From assembly GCF_000337375.1 (NCBI RefSeq), contig NZ_AOJG01000009.1, forward strand, positions 42,819 through 106,818: a stretch of 64,000 nucleotides of DNA, written 5' to 3'. Below are positions 1-9,032 of this stretch, one piece after another. Both the position numbers and the translations under genes were made by a program. The stretch is from Halorubrum lipolyticum DSM 21995 (GTDB lineage: Archaea > Halobacteriota > Halobacteria > Halobacteriales > Haloferacaceae). Numbering within the stretch: the first letter of the stretch is position 1; the number at the start of each line of letters is the position of its first letter. Below the pieces are notes generated by a model. It had not been told where the DNA came from. It ran no database searches and saw nothing but the letters and a program-made list of their open reading frames with translations.

Positions 1-412
1 CGGGCTTCCCGTAGACGGACGAGGAGCTCGCGAGGACCACTCGCCGCACGTCCGCCTCCTTCGACGCCTCGAGCAGGTTCACGGTCCCGTCGACGTTGAT
101 GTCGGTCACCTTTCGAGGATGATCCACGCTCGCGCGCACGCCCGCCTGTGCGGCCTGATGGAAGACGACGTCCGCGTCGGCGACCAGCGATCGCACCGTC
201 TCCGGGTCCCGAACGTCGCCTTCGACGAACCGGTACCGCGCGTCTCGTTCGCCGGCCGCGTCGCGGTGAATATCGAGCGTGTGCCGTTTGATACCCTCCG
301 CGTAGAAGGGTTCGAGGCTGTCGAGGACGGTCACGTCGTGGCCGTCGGCGAGGAAGGACTCGGCGAGATGGCCGCCGATGAATCCGGCCCCCCCTGTCAC
401 CAGAATCCGCAT
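1..412 (-). CDS. NAD-dependent sugar epimerase/dehydratase, 3' part cut off by window edge
   Basis: The gene starts at 412 (ATG read on the minus strand) and runs out of the window, so only about 137 N-terminal residues are visible. The protein opens [19 protein letters not shown], a Rossmann nucleotide-binding loop (GGAGFIGG) typical of extended short-chain dehydrogenases acting on nucleotide sugars. Further in, the [11 protein letters not shown] and [11 protein letters not shown] segments match UDP-glucose/UDP-GlcNAc 4-epimerase relatives. The catalytic YxxxK lies beyond the edge. It follows the chimeric gene at 426-797 by 13 nt and may be co-transcribed with it. The exact sugar substrate cannot be told. 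Confidence 0.85.
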   Translation of the reverse strand, partial: MRILVTGGAGFIGGHLAESFLADGHDVTVLDSLEPFYAEGIKRHTLDIHRDAAGERDARYRFVEGDVRDPETVRSLVADADVVFHQAAQAGVRASVDHPRKVTDINVDGTVNLLEASKEADVRRVVLASSSSVYGKP

Positions 413-425
413 TGTTGCCCCCCGA

Positions 426-797
426 TCACCCACCGCCTGACGAGGGCGGAAGATCGATGTCTCCGTCGACGGCCTGTCCGGTGGCGGCGGACCGTTCGGC
501 GGCCTCGAGAACCCGCACGGCGTTCAGACCGACGCGCCCAGAGGCGCGCGGCGTCTCGCCCGTGCGACGGGCGTCGAGAAACGACTCGACTTCCAGGCGG
601 AGCGGTTCGGCCCCTGGCGGTTCGTACGTCCGAGACGACTCCTCACGGGTCTGGACCTCCGCGTCGGTGACCAGCGTGTTGTCGTAGAGTTCGACGACGA
701 GATCGCTTATATACCGACCGCTACGAAACACGTCCGACACGCGGTCGAGAACCGGATCGTCCACGTAGATGTCGGTAAGCGAAAGAGCGTCTGACAT
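426..797 (-). pseudogene. Chimeric remnant: aminotransferase-like N-terminus joined to Gfo/Idh/MocA oxidoreductase C-terminus
   Basis: This 123-residue frame is far shorter than either family it resembles. Residues 33-110 (SDLVVELYDN ... VESFLDARRTGETPRASG ... NAVRVLEAAERSA) look like the C-terminal end of a Gfo/Idh/MocA sugar dehydrogenase. Residues 1-31 (LTDIYVDDPVLDRVSDVFRSG) resemble the start of a DegT/DnrJ/EryC1 sugar aminotransferase. The junction lies at about residue 31 (position 705). A TATA-like element (TATAAC, about 826-835) sits about 33 nt before the start, so the fusion could still be transcribed. I infer an internal deletion that joined two neighbouring sugar-biosynthesis genes; the Gfo half is clearer than the aminotransferase half. 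Confidence 0.55.
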
Positions 798-857
798 ACG
801 ACCCCCTGTTTTCGAGAGCGTCGGATTGTTATACCCCGCCTACGAGAGATATGTTCT

Positions 858-1023
858 CTATCGCACACCAGTTTCAACCGACTCGAAGACCGAACCTCGA
901 CAGTCGTAAACCGCGGGACTGGTGACGACCGTTCGCTCTCCCGAACCGAGCGCCCGCGTGACGAACTCCCGTGGACCCGGCTCCTCGATGCGGAGGTCAT
1001 CCGGTCTGCGGATCGATTTTCAT
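858..1023 (-). pseudogene. Unidentified coding remnant
   Basis: On the minus strand a frame reads DLRIEEPGPREFVTRALG, then GERTVVTSPAVYDCRG, and ends with a stop at 858-860. It has normal haloarchaeal codon and amino-acid composition but no start. An ATG at about 1023 opens MKIDPQTG and stops immediately; a one-base shift would join it to this frame. It looks like a frameshifted small protein or the tail of a lost gene. I do not recognise the family. Confidence 0.25.
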
Positions 1024-1062
1024 AATGACTGGGACCTCGCGAGACGAGGCGAGTAGCCGCGC

Positions 1063-1222
1063 TCACCGGTACGGCGCAGACACGAGCTCGACCCCTCTTC
1101 GAAGCCAATCTCGGGCTCCCAGCCGGTCGCCTCGCGGAACGTCGAGCAGTCGGCGATCGTGTCGTGGACGTAGCCGTCGAAGGGGGACTCGACGTACTCG
1201 GGGTCGATGTCGGTGCCGAGCG
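1063..1222 (-). pseudogene. C-terminal fragment of a nucleotide-sugar epimerase
   Basis: The minus strand encodes LGTDIDPEYVESPFDGYV followed by HDTIADCSTFREATGWEPEI and GFEEG, which is the usual C-terminus of NAD-dependent sugar epimerases. After GFEEG the frame is off by one base; the shifted frame gives VELVSAPYR and a stop at 1063-1065, the expected natural end. The Rossmann domain is absent because the nucleotidylyltransferase at 1275 begins just beyond. It is a dead fragment, probably of a second epimerase gene. It supports repeated rearrangement at this edge of the locus. Confidence 0.55.
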
Positions 1223-1274
1223 CTCCCGGCGACGACCGCAGCCGATAAACCCTGTCCCGCCGTCGACCACGGAC

Positions 1275-2483
1275 ATGTACGGAGTCGTGCTCGCGGCCGG
1301 CCGCGGAACCCGCATGCGACCGCTGACGGACCGACTGCCGAAACCCCTCCTCCCGGTCGGGGACCGCTCGCTGCTCGAACGGGTGTTCGACACCGCCGCC
1401 GATGTCGTGGACGAGTTCGTCGTCGTCACCGGCTACCGCGGCGACGCGCTCCGCGAGGCGGTCGGCGAGTCGTACCGGGACCGCCCAGTCCACTACGTCG
1501 AGCAGGCGGAGGCGCTGGGGACGGCCCACGCCGTCGCGCAGGCCGAGCCCGTCGTCGACGACGACTTCCTCGTGCTCAACGGCGACGTGGTCGTGGACGC
1601 GTCGCTCCCGCGGGCGCTCGCCGACGCGGAGGGGACCGCGGTCGCCGCCACCGAGGTCGCGGACCCGCGGGCGTACGGCGTGCTCTCGACCGCCGCCGAC
1701 GGCTCGCTCACGGGGATCGTCGAGAAGCCCGACGACCCGCCGACGAACCTCGCGAACGTCGGCTGTTACGCGTTCGGACCCGGGGTGTTCGAGTACATCG
1801 ACCGGACCCCGGAGAGCGAGCGCGGCGAGTACGAGATCACGACGACGATCGAGCTGCTGCTCGACGACGGCCACCGGATCGACGTGGCGCCCTACGAGGG
1901 CACGTGGCTCGACGTGGGTCGCCCGTGGGAGCTGTTAGAGGCCAGCGAGCTGGCGCTCGCGGAGCTGGACGACGAGGTCGAGACCGCCGGCACGGTCGAA
2001 GCGGGCGTTCACCTCCACGGCGCGGTCGTCGTCGAGGAGGGAGCCACCGTACGGTCGGGCGCCTACGTCGAGGGGCCGGCGCTGATCCGAGAGGGAGCGG
2101 AGGTCGGTCCGAACGCGTACGTTCGCGGGGCGACCGTGGTCGGCCCGGGCGCGCACGTCGGCCACTCGGTCGAGATCAAAAACAGCGTGCTCATGGCCGA
2201 CGCGTCCGTCGGCCATCTCTCGTACGTCGGGGATTCGGTGCTCGGGCGCGGCGTGAACTTCGGCGCCGGGACGAACGTCGCGAACCTCCGGCACGACGAC
2301 GCGAACGTCCGGCTGCAGGTGAAAGGCGAGTCCGTCGACACCGGTCGCCGGAAGCTCGGCGTGATCGTCGGCGACGGGGCGAAGACGGGGATCAACACGT
2401 CGCTGAACGCCGGCGTCAAACTGGGTGCGGGAGAGACGACCGGTCCCGGCGAGGTGCTGACGCGCGATCGGCTCTCCGAGTGA
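1275..2483 (+). CDS. glmU: Bifunctional sugar-1-phosphate nucleotidylyltransferase/acetyltransferase, GlmU type
   Basis: 402 residues. The N-terminus MYGVVLAAGRGTRMRPLTD with KPLLPVGD is the nucleotidyltransferase signature (GxGTRxxPLT...PKP); FLVLNGDVVVD carries the metal-binding Asp and GIVEKPDDP the sugar-binding region. From about residue 240 hexapeptide repeats form a left-handed beta-helix, with the acetyltransferase-type stretches HLSYVGDSVLG, NFGAGT and NLRHDD. Archaeal two-domain enzymes of this type make UDP-GlcNAc from GlcN-1-P. The start at 1275 is chosen because an upstream in-frame extension is not family-like. Together with the second enzyme at 9509 and GlmS at 10696 it implies heavy UDP-amino-sugar supply in this region. 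Confidence 0.88.
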   Translation: MYGVVLAAGRGTRMRPLTDRLPKPLLPVGDRSLLERVFDTAADVVDEFVVVTGYRGDALREAVGESYRDRPVHYVEQAEALGTAHAVAQAEPVVDDDFLVLNGDVVVDASLPRALADAEGTAVAATEVADPRAYGVLSTAADGSLTGIVEKPDDPPTNLANVGCYAFGPGVFEYIDRTPESERGEYEITTTIELLLDDGHRIDVAPYEGTWLDVGRPWELLEASELALAELDDEVETAGTVEAGVHLHGAVVVEEGATVRSGAYVEGPALIREGAEVGPNAYVRGATVVGPGAHVGHSVEIKNSVLMADASVGHLSYVGDSVLGRGVNFGAGTNVANLRHDDANVRLQVKGESVDTGRRKLGVIVGDGAKTGINTSLNAGVKLGAGETTGPGEVLTRDRLSE

Positions 2484-2505
2484 CGCCGCGTGGGCTCGTC
2501 CGACA

Positions 2506-4758
2506 CTACGCCCCTCGTCGAGCGTACCGTTCGAAGACCGCCCCGACTTCCCGGCCGGACTCCTTGAGCCGCTCCGTGTACGCCGGCCGGTCCCACGTCG
2601 GCGGGACGAACGACAGCGACCGTAGCCCTCCCTCAGCGGCGCGGGGGACCGCGTGCGTGACGTTCGTCGAGCCGTCGAGGGGAGTCGCCGTGCCCTCCGA
2701 ATCGGTCGGGACGTACGAGGCGGCGGCGACCTCGATCCCCGCGAACGTCTCGTACGCGTCGAGTCCCTCGGTCCAGAAGTCACCGAGCCGGCGTCGTCGG
2801 CTCGGGTCGGCGACGTTGAGCAGCTGCCACGGCAGCCGGACCTCGATCGCGTCGCTCGACGGCGACACGTGAACGTCCGCGAGCGAGTCGTACTCGGGGG
2901 AGTCCGGATTCCCGTTGCCGTACCGGAGACGACCCGTCTCGACCGACTCGAACGGGACGCGCTCGCCCGTCTCCGGGACGGTGTACCCGCGGTTGATCAC
3001 CATCCGGAGCGGCGCGAAGACGCCGGGGTCGGGGTCGCGGTACCGGCCGAGGTCGAGGCCGGCCTCGGCGCCGTACTCGTACGCGAATGCGTCGTATCGC
3101 GGGTCGACGGTCACGCGGGAGGCGTCGGGGCCGCCGAGCCGGACGACGAAGTCGGCCGGCGCCGTCGCCGAGAGCCCGTACGGGAGCGCCCTGCCGCCGC
3201 GGTCGGTGATGCCGAGCGCGAGGAGGTAGTTGGTCGTCGTCCAGTCGATGTCGGCGCCGAGATCCGCGAGCTCGAGGCGGACGGAGAGGTACGCCGCGTC
3301 GCTCGTGACTCGCACCGCGGTCAGCTCCCTGGCCGCGTCCGCGCCGTCGCCGAGCCGGATCGGGCCGTTTTCGGGCGACGCGGCGGTCGCGTCGGTCCAC
3401 GCGTCGGCCGAGCCGTCGAGCGGGACGGCCCCCTCCGGATCGAAGCCGAGCAGACCGAACCGCTGTTCCGGCGTCTGGACGTTCGACCAGTGCGGTCGGC
3501 GGTCGGGGTCCGAGAAGTGGGCGAGGTTCCACGTCCGCTTGAACCACTCGTCGTGCCAGCTGAAGACGACCCCGCCGGCCGTCCCGGCCTCACGGATGTC
3601 CTCGTACATCGCGCCGAGGATCGCCCCCTGTTCGGCTTCGGTGTGCCGGCCCTGATCGCGGCCGTGCACGTCCCGTTGGGCGATCCCGCGCGACGAGGGC
3701 ACGCCGAACTCCGCGACGAGCAGGGGGTGGTCGGTCGCGCCGACGAGGTCAGTTAAATACCCCGCGTAGCTGTTCGGCTCGCCGCGGTGGTCGGTGTGGT
3801 TCGCGTAGGCCGGCGTCTCGTTCAACAGGGGCGGGTAGTACGGGTAGACGTGGTACGCCGCGAACGTCCCCGCGTCGTACGCGTCCGTCGCGGCGACCGC
3901 GTCGGGGTCGACGGAGACGGCGTCCTCAGCGACGAAGGGCTCGTAGGGGTGAGAGAGGGGGTCGGTCGTCACCCAGTTCGTGAACGCCGCCGGGCGTCGC
4001 GCGTCGTACTCGGCGGCCTCGTAGGCGACGCCCGCGTCGAGCCGCGCCGCGAGCCACCCCTCGAAGGGGGACGCGTCGCGAGCGGCGAGGTACTCGCCGT
4101 CGTATCCGCTCTGATCGTTGACTCGGTCCGTCTCGGCGACGACAGCCGGCGGCCACTCGATACCGACGATATATCCAAGCACGGAGTCGCTCACGTCGGC
4201 GTCGTACGTCCCGCTCGCGTGGCCGGGCTTCGGCTCGATCGTCGTCGCGCCGTGGACGGCGTCGATCACCCGTCGAAACGAGCGGTCGAACGCGGCCGAC
4301 AGCGTGAACACGTCGCCGGCCTCGCGGAGCGTCTCCTCGCCGATCCAGTTGCCGTGGAGGACGTATATCGGGTCCGCGTGGGAGCGATTGTACGCGGCGA
4401 GAGCCCGGTAGAACGCGGGCGGATGCACGGTGTACACCCGGACGACATTGACGTGCAGGTCACCCATCGCCGCGAGCCAGCGGTCGTACTCGGCGCGGGT
4501 GATCGCGGCCTCGCCGGGGAAGCGCCCGGGCTTGGCCATCCCGAGGTTCACGCCGCGGACGGAGAGGGGAGCAAACTCGCCCCCGTCGACCGCGACTTCG
4601 AACCCGTTCTCGGCGACGCGGAACCGGCGGGACGGTCCCTCGCCCTCGTTTCGGACACCGTCCGTTCGCCCGACTGAGTCGTCGCCGCGGAAGCCGCAGC
4701 CGGCGGTACCGACCGCACCGGCGACTCCGACGCGACCGAGAAATCGGCGTCTGCGCAC
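2506..4758 (-). CDS. Tat lipoprotein with glycoside-hydrolase-like TIM barrel and C-terminal CBM9-like domain
   Basis: From the GTG at 4758 the product has 750 residues and begins with a twin-arginine signal (RRRRFLGRVGVAGAVG) and lipobox GTAGC, so it should be exported folded and lipid-anchored. A TATA-like element (about 4783-4790) lies 25 nt upstream, supporting a leaderless start; the longer in-frame extension to 4833 runs through that promoter. Residues about 45-430 look like a GH barrel: SVRGVNLG, VNVVRVYTVHP, VGIEWPP (possible acid/base Glu) and LLVAEFGVPSS (possible nucleophile Glu), with VVFSWHDEWFK. The rest resembles a CBM9/DOMON-type beta-sandwich. It may trim or bind the polymer made by the synthase at 6187-7722. 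Catalytic assignment is inference. Confidence 0.7.
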   Translation of the reverse strand: MRRRRFLGRVGVAGAVGTAGCGFRGDDSVGRTDGVRNEGEGPSRRFRVAENGFEVAVDGGEFAPLSVRGVNLGMAKPGRFPGEAAITRAEYDRWLAAMGDLHVNVVRVYTVHPPAFYRALAAYNRSHADPIYVLHGNWIGEETLREAGDVFTLSAAFDRSFRRVIDAVHGATTIEPKPGHASGTYDADVSDSVLGYIVGIEWPPAVVAETDRVNDQSGYDGEYLAARDASPFEGWLAARLDAGVAYEAAEYDARRPAAFTNWVTTDPLSHPYEPFVAEDAVSVDPDAVAATDAYDAGTFAAYHVYPYYPPLLNETPAYANHTDHRGEPNSYAGYLTDLVGATDHPLLVAEFGVPSSRGIAQRDVHGRDQGRHTEAEQGAILGAMYEDIREAGTAGGVVFSWHDEWFKRTWNLAHFSDPDRRPHWSNVQTPEQRFGLLGFDPEGAVPLDGSADAWTDATAASPENGPIRLGDGADAARELTAVRVTSDAAYLSVRLELADLGADIDWTTTNYLLALGITDRGGRALPYGLSATAPADFVVRLGGPDASRVTVDPRYDAFAYEYGAEAGLDLGRYRDPDPGVFAPLRMVINRGYTVPETGERVPFESVETGRLRYGNGNPDSPEYDSLADVHVSPSSDAIEVRLPWQLLNVADPSRRRRLGDFWTEGLDAYETFAGIEVAAASYVPTDSEGTATPLDGSTNVTHAVPRAAEGGLRSLSFVPPTWDRPAYTERLKESGREVGAVFERYARRGA

Positions 4759-4914
4759 GTCGACATATACGGGTGAACGGAGATAAGGATATCCGTAACC
4801 GGTTTCACGGAGATTACTTCGGTCGAACGCCACACGCGGTTCGGCCCCGCCAGCCCGGGGCGATAGACCCCCGACCCGGGATCGCAGTTTTATATGCTCT
4901 CATCGATTAAGCGG

Positions 4915-6096
4915 ATGATAACCGCTTCCCACCTCATGTCACTCGACGCTCCCCGTTCGGATCCATTTAAGAGCCTGTTACAGCTGACGGCGGGCGACCT
5001 CACCAGCGAGCAGCGGATACGACGGGCGATCGAGGTCGGCCGGGAGTACCTCGGGGTCGACAACGGCGTCCTCTCGTACACCGGCGAGGGGCGCTACGAG
5101 GTGGTCGAGACGAGCATCGAGAGCGGTCCCTACGCGGCGGGTGCCGTCGTCGACCTCGACGGGACCTGGTGCCGGCACGTCGTCGGGAGCGGGGAGACGG
5201 TCGGGTTCGCGGACGCGACCGACAGCGAGTACCGCGACGACGCGGCGTTGGAGACGACCGGCATCTACTGTTACGTCGGGGCGCCGGTGGACGTCGACGG
5301 CGAGACGTACGGAACGCTGTGTTTCTCCGACGCCGAGCCCCGGTCCGATCCGATCACCGATCGGGAGCGCGACTTCGTCTCCGTCCTCGCGGAGTGGGTC
5401 GGCGCCGAGCTCGAGCGGCAGAAACACTACACCGAGCTCCGCGAGCAGAACGAGCGGCTCGACGAGTTCACCGGGATCGTCGCCCACGACCTCCGGAACC
5501 CGCTGGCGGGCGCGATCGGCTTCACCGAGCTCGCGCAGGAGTTGGTGTCCGGACAGGCGGCCGACTTCCTCGGTCGGGTCCGTAACTCGCTGGGTCGCAT
5601 GGAGTCGATGATCGCCGAGTGTCTGATCCTCGCGAAGGAGGGCGCCGACGTCGGTGAACGAACCGAGGTCGCGCTCGAAGCGCTCGTCCGGGACGCGTGG
5701 GACACGGTGCAGACGCGCGACGCCGCGCTGACGGTCGACATCGCGCCCGGCACGACGGTCGTCGCCGACCAGATGCGGCTCCGGCGGCTCCTCGAGAACC
5801 TGTTCCGCAACAGCGTCGAGCACGGCGGCCCGGGCGTCTCGGTGACGGTGACGGGAGACGAACGCGGCTTCGCCGTCGCGGACGACGGACCGGGACTCCC
5901 GCCCGCGGTCGAGAGCGCGCTCGCGGCGGCCGACACGGAGAACGTGAAGTCGTTCGGCCTCGGTCTCCTGGTGGTCCAGCGGGTCGTCTCCGGCCACGGC
6001 TGGGACCTCGCGGTCGAGAGCTCCGACGCGGGGACGCGGTTCGCGGTGACGGACGTCAACACCGCCGAGCCGATCTATCACGACTTGGACGGCTGA
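4915..6096 (+). CDS. GAF-domain sensor histidine kinase
   Basis: About 393 residues. An N-terminal GAF domain (about 20-165; VGAPVDVDGETYGTLCFSD is the typical core) is followed by HisKA with FTGIVAHDLRNPL, phospho-acceptor His about 191, and HATPase_c with N box NLFRNSVEH, G1 DDGPGLP and G2 FGLGLLV. There is no membrane segment, so it senses a cytoplasmic cue. I chose the ATG at 4915 because the TATA box TTTATAT (4888-4894) lies about 25 nt upstream; the first in-frame ATG at 4894 falls inside that box. ATG 4936 is an alternative. It could pair with the CheY-like protein at 9029-9409, but they are not in one operon. Confidence 0.88.
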   Translation: MITASHLMSLDAPRSDPFKSLLQLTAGDLTSEQRIRRAIEVGREYLGVDNGVLSYTGEGRYEVVETSIESGPYAAGAVVDLDGTWCRHVVGSGETVGFADATDSEYRDDAALETTGIYCYVGAPVDVDGETYGTLCFSDAEPRSDPITDRERDFVSVLAEWVGAELERQKHYTELREQNERLDEFTGIVAHDLRNPLAGAIGFTELAQELVSGQAADFLGRVRNSLGRMESMIAECLILAKEGADVGERTEVALEALVRDAWDTVQTRDAALTVDIAPGTTVVADQMRLRRLLENLFRNSVEHGGPGVSVTVTGDERGFAVADDGPGLPPAVESALAAADTENVKSFGLGLLVVQRVVSGHGWDLAVESSDAGTRFAVTDVNTAEPIYHDLDG

Positions 6097-6186
6097 GCAC
6101 GGCTCGGGTATCGCGGGTCAGTCGGCGCCCTCGGTGGCCGCTTCGACCACACACGAACCCGCTCGTCACCGACGCTGACCCGCTCG

Positions 6187-7722
6187 TCACCGACGCTGAC
6201 CGCTCGTCGCGGTTTCGTCGGTCGCGGTTTCGTCGGTCGCGGTTTCGTCGGTCGCGGTTTCGTCGGTCGCGGTTTCGTCGGTCCCGGCCGCCGCCGTCTC
6301 GGCGTCGGAGCCGAACCCGCGCCGCTCCATGACGCCCCACGACCGGTCGCCGCGCAGGTACTCGATCAGGCCGTGCCACGCGACGACCGTCTTCCACTGG
6401 CGATAGCCGAAGTTCTCCAAGACGCCGTACCAGAGGAGTCGGAGCACGTCCCACGGCGACGCGTACCGGTTGTAGCTCCACACCTCGCTGAACACGCCGA
6501 ACCACGAGAGGAACATGCCGGTGCCGACCGTGAGAAGCAGGAACGCCAGGAAGAACTCGATATTTAAGATCCCGAGGTACCACGCGATCGGGAGCAACAC
6601 GTAGCCGACCCCCTCGATGAGTGGCCCGATCGCCTCCGCCGCGGTGAAGAAGGGGAGGATGACGGTCCCGACGCGCCCGTACGCCCGGCGGAAGAACATC
6701 CGACGGCTGGCGACGACCGTCTCCAGCATCCCCCGGTACCAGCGTCGCCGCTGGCGGCCGAGGGCTCGGAGGGTGTCCGGGACCTCCGTCCACGCGACCG
6801 GCTCCGGGACGAACTCGATACGGTAGTCCACGTCGGCGTCCGAGAGGTGCTCGTGGAGCCGGACGACAACGTCGAAGTCCTCGGTGACCGTGTCGTGTCG
6901 GTAGCCGCCGATATCGCGGACGCGGTCGGTACGGAACACGCCGAACGCCCCCGAGATAAGGATCAGCCCCTTGAGGCGGGCGAGGCCGAGCCGCCCCGAG
7001 TAGAACGCCCGCAGGTACTCCATCACCTGCACGCCGGCGAGCCCGGTCTTCGGGAGGTTGATCTCCTTGACCTGTCCGTCCTGCACCACGCAGTCGTTGG
7101 CGACCCGGATGGTGCCCCCGCTGGCGACCGTTCGCGAGGGGTCCTCCAAGAACGGCGCGACCACGTCCAGCAGCGCGTCACGGTCGATCAGGGTATCGGC
7201 GTCGACCGCGCAGAACAGCTCTTTGTCGGTGAGCCAGACGCCGGCGTTGAGCGCGTCGCTTTTGCCGCCGTTCTCCTTGTCGACGACCAGCAGGTCCTCG
7301 TGGGTCGCCGAGCGGTACACCCCGCGGATCGGCTCGGAAGGAACGTCGTACGGCACCTCGGCGTCGACCGGACGGAGCCCGAACGCCCCGACGAGCCGTT
7401 CGAGGGTGGTGTCCGACGAGCCGTCGTTGACGACGACGATCTCCTGGTCGGGGTAGTTGAGCGCTAGCATCGATCGCACGCTCTCGACGATCGTCGGCGC
7501 TTCGTTGTACGCCGGCACGACCATCGCGACGCCCGGGTAGAACGGGCTGTCGAACTCGCGGAACGACGGCGACCACGCCGACTCGCGGACGCTGTCGCGG
7601 AGCTGGAGCAGGGCGAGGACGTGGATCGCGAGGTAGCCGGCGTTGATCAGCAGGTAGTACGCGACGATGAAGACGCCCGACCCGGCGATGACGGCTGTGC
7701 CGAGGGCACCGAGCGTCGTCAT
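6187..7722 (-). CDS. Processive family 2 glycosyltransferase (cellulose/hyaluronan/PNAG synthase type)
   Basis: 511 residues. One N-terminal membrane segment (about 8-30) precedes a GT2 domain with VVPAYNEAPT, VVVNDGSSD, CAVDADTLID (DxD), TEDFDVVVRLHE (TED) and QRRRWYRG (QxxRW). These four motifs define processive synthases that couple polymerisation to export through C-terminal membrane helices (about 330-440 here). The start overlaps the stop of the upstream HEAT gene by four bases (ATGA), so the two are translationally coupled. The C-terminus ends in a TDETA repeat (see 6208-6282). The polymer is unknown; the amino-sugar genes nearby favour a GlcNAc-containing one. Confidence 0.88.
   Translation of the reverse strand: MTTLGALGTAVIAGSGVFIVAYYLLINAGYLAIHVLALLQLRDSVRESAWSPSFREFDSPFYPGVAMVVPAYNEAPTIVESVRSMLALNYPDQEIVVVNDGSSDTTLERLVGAFGLRPVDAEVPYDVPSEPIRGVYRSATHEDLLVVDKENGGKSDALNAGVWLTDKELFCAVDADTLIDRDALLDVVAPFLEDPSRTVASGGTIRVANDCVVQDGQVKEINLPKTGLAGVQVMEYLRAFYSGRLGLARLKGLILISGAFGVFRTDRVRDIGGYRHDTVTEDFDVVVRLHEHLSDADVDYRIEFVPEPVAWTEVPDTLRALGRQRRRWYRGMLETVVASRRMFFRRAYGRVGTVILPFFTAAEAIGPLIEGVGYVLLPIAWYLGILNIEFFLAFLLLTVGTGMFLSWFGVFSEVWSYNRYASPWDVLRLLWYGVLENFGYRQWKTVVAWHGLIEYLRGDRSWGVMERRGFGSDAETAAAGTDETATDETATDETATDETATDETATSGQRR
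6208..6282. repeat. Five tandem 15-bp units encoding (TDETA)n
   Basis: Five perfect copies of CGCGGTTTCGTCGGT (plus strand) lie at the 3' end of the glycosyltransferase gene and are read on the minus strand as TDETA units. Because the unit is a multiple of three, copy number can change without a frameshift. Just beyond, CGCTCGTCACCGACGCTGAC is also tandemly repeated (about 6160-6200). Confidence 0.9.
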
Positions 7723-9032
7723 CCGCGCACCTCCTCGCGGAGCCGCTCGCGTTCCGCGGAGATGTCGCGCGCGAGGCGGTCGAATCGGGCGTGTTCGGTC
7801 GCCCACGCCCACGCGACTTCGAAGGGTGCAGGCTCGTCGGCGGGGGGCGTGGCGTCGGCGGGGAGTGCGGACCCGTCGGCGGGGGGCGTAGCGCCGGCGG
7901 GGGACGTGGCGTCGGCGGTCGGGCGACTGTCCTCGTCGACGAGCGACGCGCTCCGCCCGGGAACGGGAGCGTCGGGACCGCGGTGCGAAACGAGCGTCTC
8001 GGCCGCGGCGATCCGTGCGCGTGCGTCCGGCTCCGCGGTCGCGGCGGCCTCGATCGCCCCGATCGCGTCGGCGTCGCCCCATACGCCGAGCGCCCGATAC
8101 GCGCTCGCGCGGACCGTCGGGTCGGGATCGTCAGGGATCGCCTCGGGGTCGACCACGCCGCGGAGCCGTCGGTTCCAGCCGTACGCCCCGAGCGCGCGCC
8201 ACGCGGCCGACCGCACCCGCGGATCGGGGCTCGACAGCGCCCCGACGACCCACGAGAGGTCGGCGTCCCCGACCACGGTGGTGAGGTGCCGAACCACGAG
8301 CAGCGCCTGTCGCTGGAGCGCCGGCTCCCAGTCGTTGAAGTCGGCGGCGGCCCGCTCGAAGAACGGCGTCGGGTCGCGCTCGGCGACGCGGTACAGCGTG
8401 TCGACGCCGAACACCGAGAACGCCGACGGATTATCGCGCAGCAACAGGTCGACGCCGGTCGTCGCGCAGTCGTCCGTCGCCGCAGCGTGCAACACCCTCG
8501 CGGCCGCGGCGCGCTCGCGGGGCGTGTCGGTACAGCGTGCTTCGAGCAGGCCGCGGTCGGGGGGATCCCGGAGCAGCGCGAGCCAGACCAGCGCGTGGAT
8601 CCGGTCCCAGTAGTCGCCCTCGGCGATCTCGCGGCGCGCCCGCTCGTCGATCCCGAGCGCGGTTCCCAATCCCGCCAGCTCGGCGGCGTCGCGCCCTTCG
8701 AGCTCGCGGAGGTACACGTCGAGCAGCGACTCGAGCTCGTCGCGCTCGAGCGCCGAGAGCCCGGCGACCCACTCGTCCCACGCCGGTTCGTCGCGCCCGT
8801 AGAGCCTGTCGAGCAGTTCGGACCGGAGGCCCGCACGGGCCGGAACCCGCCGCCGGCGCCTGCGGGCCGCCCGCACCGAGTAGCCGACGGTCACGATCAC
8901 CACCGCGGCGAGCAACGAGGCCAGGACGACGACGGCGAGGGTGAGCGCGACCGGCGGGATCTCGACCGCCTGGAGGACGAGGTCGCCGGTGATCCGCGGC
9001 GAGGTCGCAATCAGACCCGGAATCACGCTCAT
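7719..9032 (-). CDS. Membrane-anchored HEAT-like repeat protein
   Basis: 437 residues. One transmembrane helix (about 25-48, LTLAVVVLASLLAAVVIVTV) is followed by a basic stop-transfer RRRRRR and an alpha-helical region of HEAT-like units (for example DPRVRSAAWRALGAYG and DPTVRASAYRALGVWG). A Pro/Ala/Asp-rich linker with ADATPPAD repeats precedes a C-terminal helix. HEAT domains bind proteins, so it may link the regulator to the synthase. Its start overlaps the stop of the response regulator by four bases and its stop overlaps the glycosyltransferase start, making a three-gene coupled operon. Confidence 0.8.
   Translation of the reverse strand: MSVIPGLIATSPRITGDLVLQAVEIPPVALTLAVVVLASLLAAVVIVTVGYSVRAARRRRRRVPARAGLRSELLDRLYGRDEPAWDEWVAGLSALERDELESLLDVYLRELEGRDAAELAGLGTALGIDERARREIAEGDYWDRIHALVWLALLRDPPDRGLLEARCTDTPRERAAAARVLHAAATDDCATTGVDLLLRDNPSAFSVFGVDTLYRVAERDPTPFFERAAADFNDWEPALQRQALLVVRHLTTVVGDADLSWVVGALSSPDPRVRSAAWRALGAYGWNRRLRGVVDPEAIPDDPDPTVRASAYRALGVWGDADAIGAIEAAATAEPDARARIAAAETLVSHRGPDAPVPGRSASLVDEDSRPTADATSPAGATPPADGSALPADATPPADEPAPFEVAWAWATEHARFDRLARDISAERERLREEVRG

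Noticed and set aside
971..2872. 633-codon frame across the glmU region
   Set aside because: Arg-rich shadow frame; the true gene has family motifs in another frame.
4894..4914. First in-frame ATG of the histidine kinase as start
   Set aside because: It lies inside the TATA box, so it cannot be in the transcript.
6208..6282. CRISPR-like array
   Set aside because: The 15-bp units are contiguous without spacers and lie in a coding region; no cas genes in the window.
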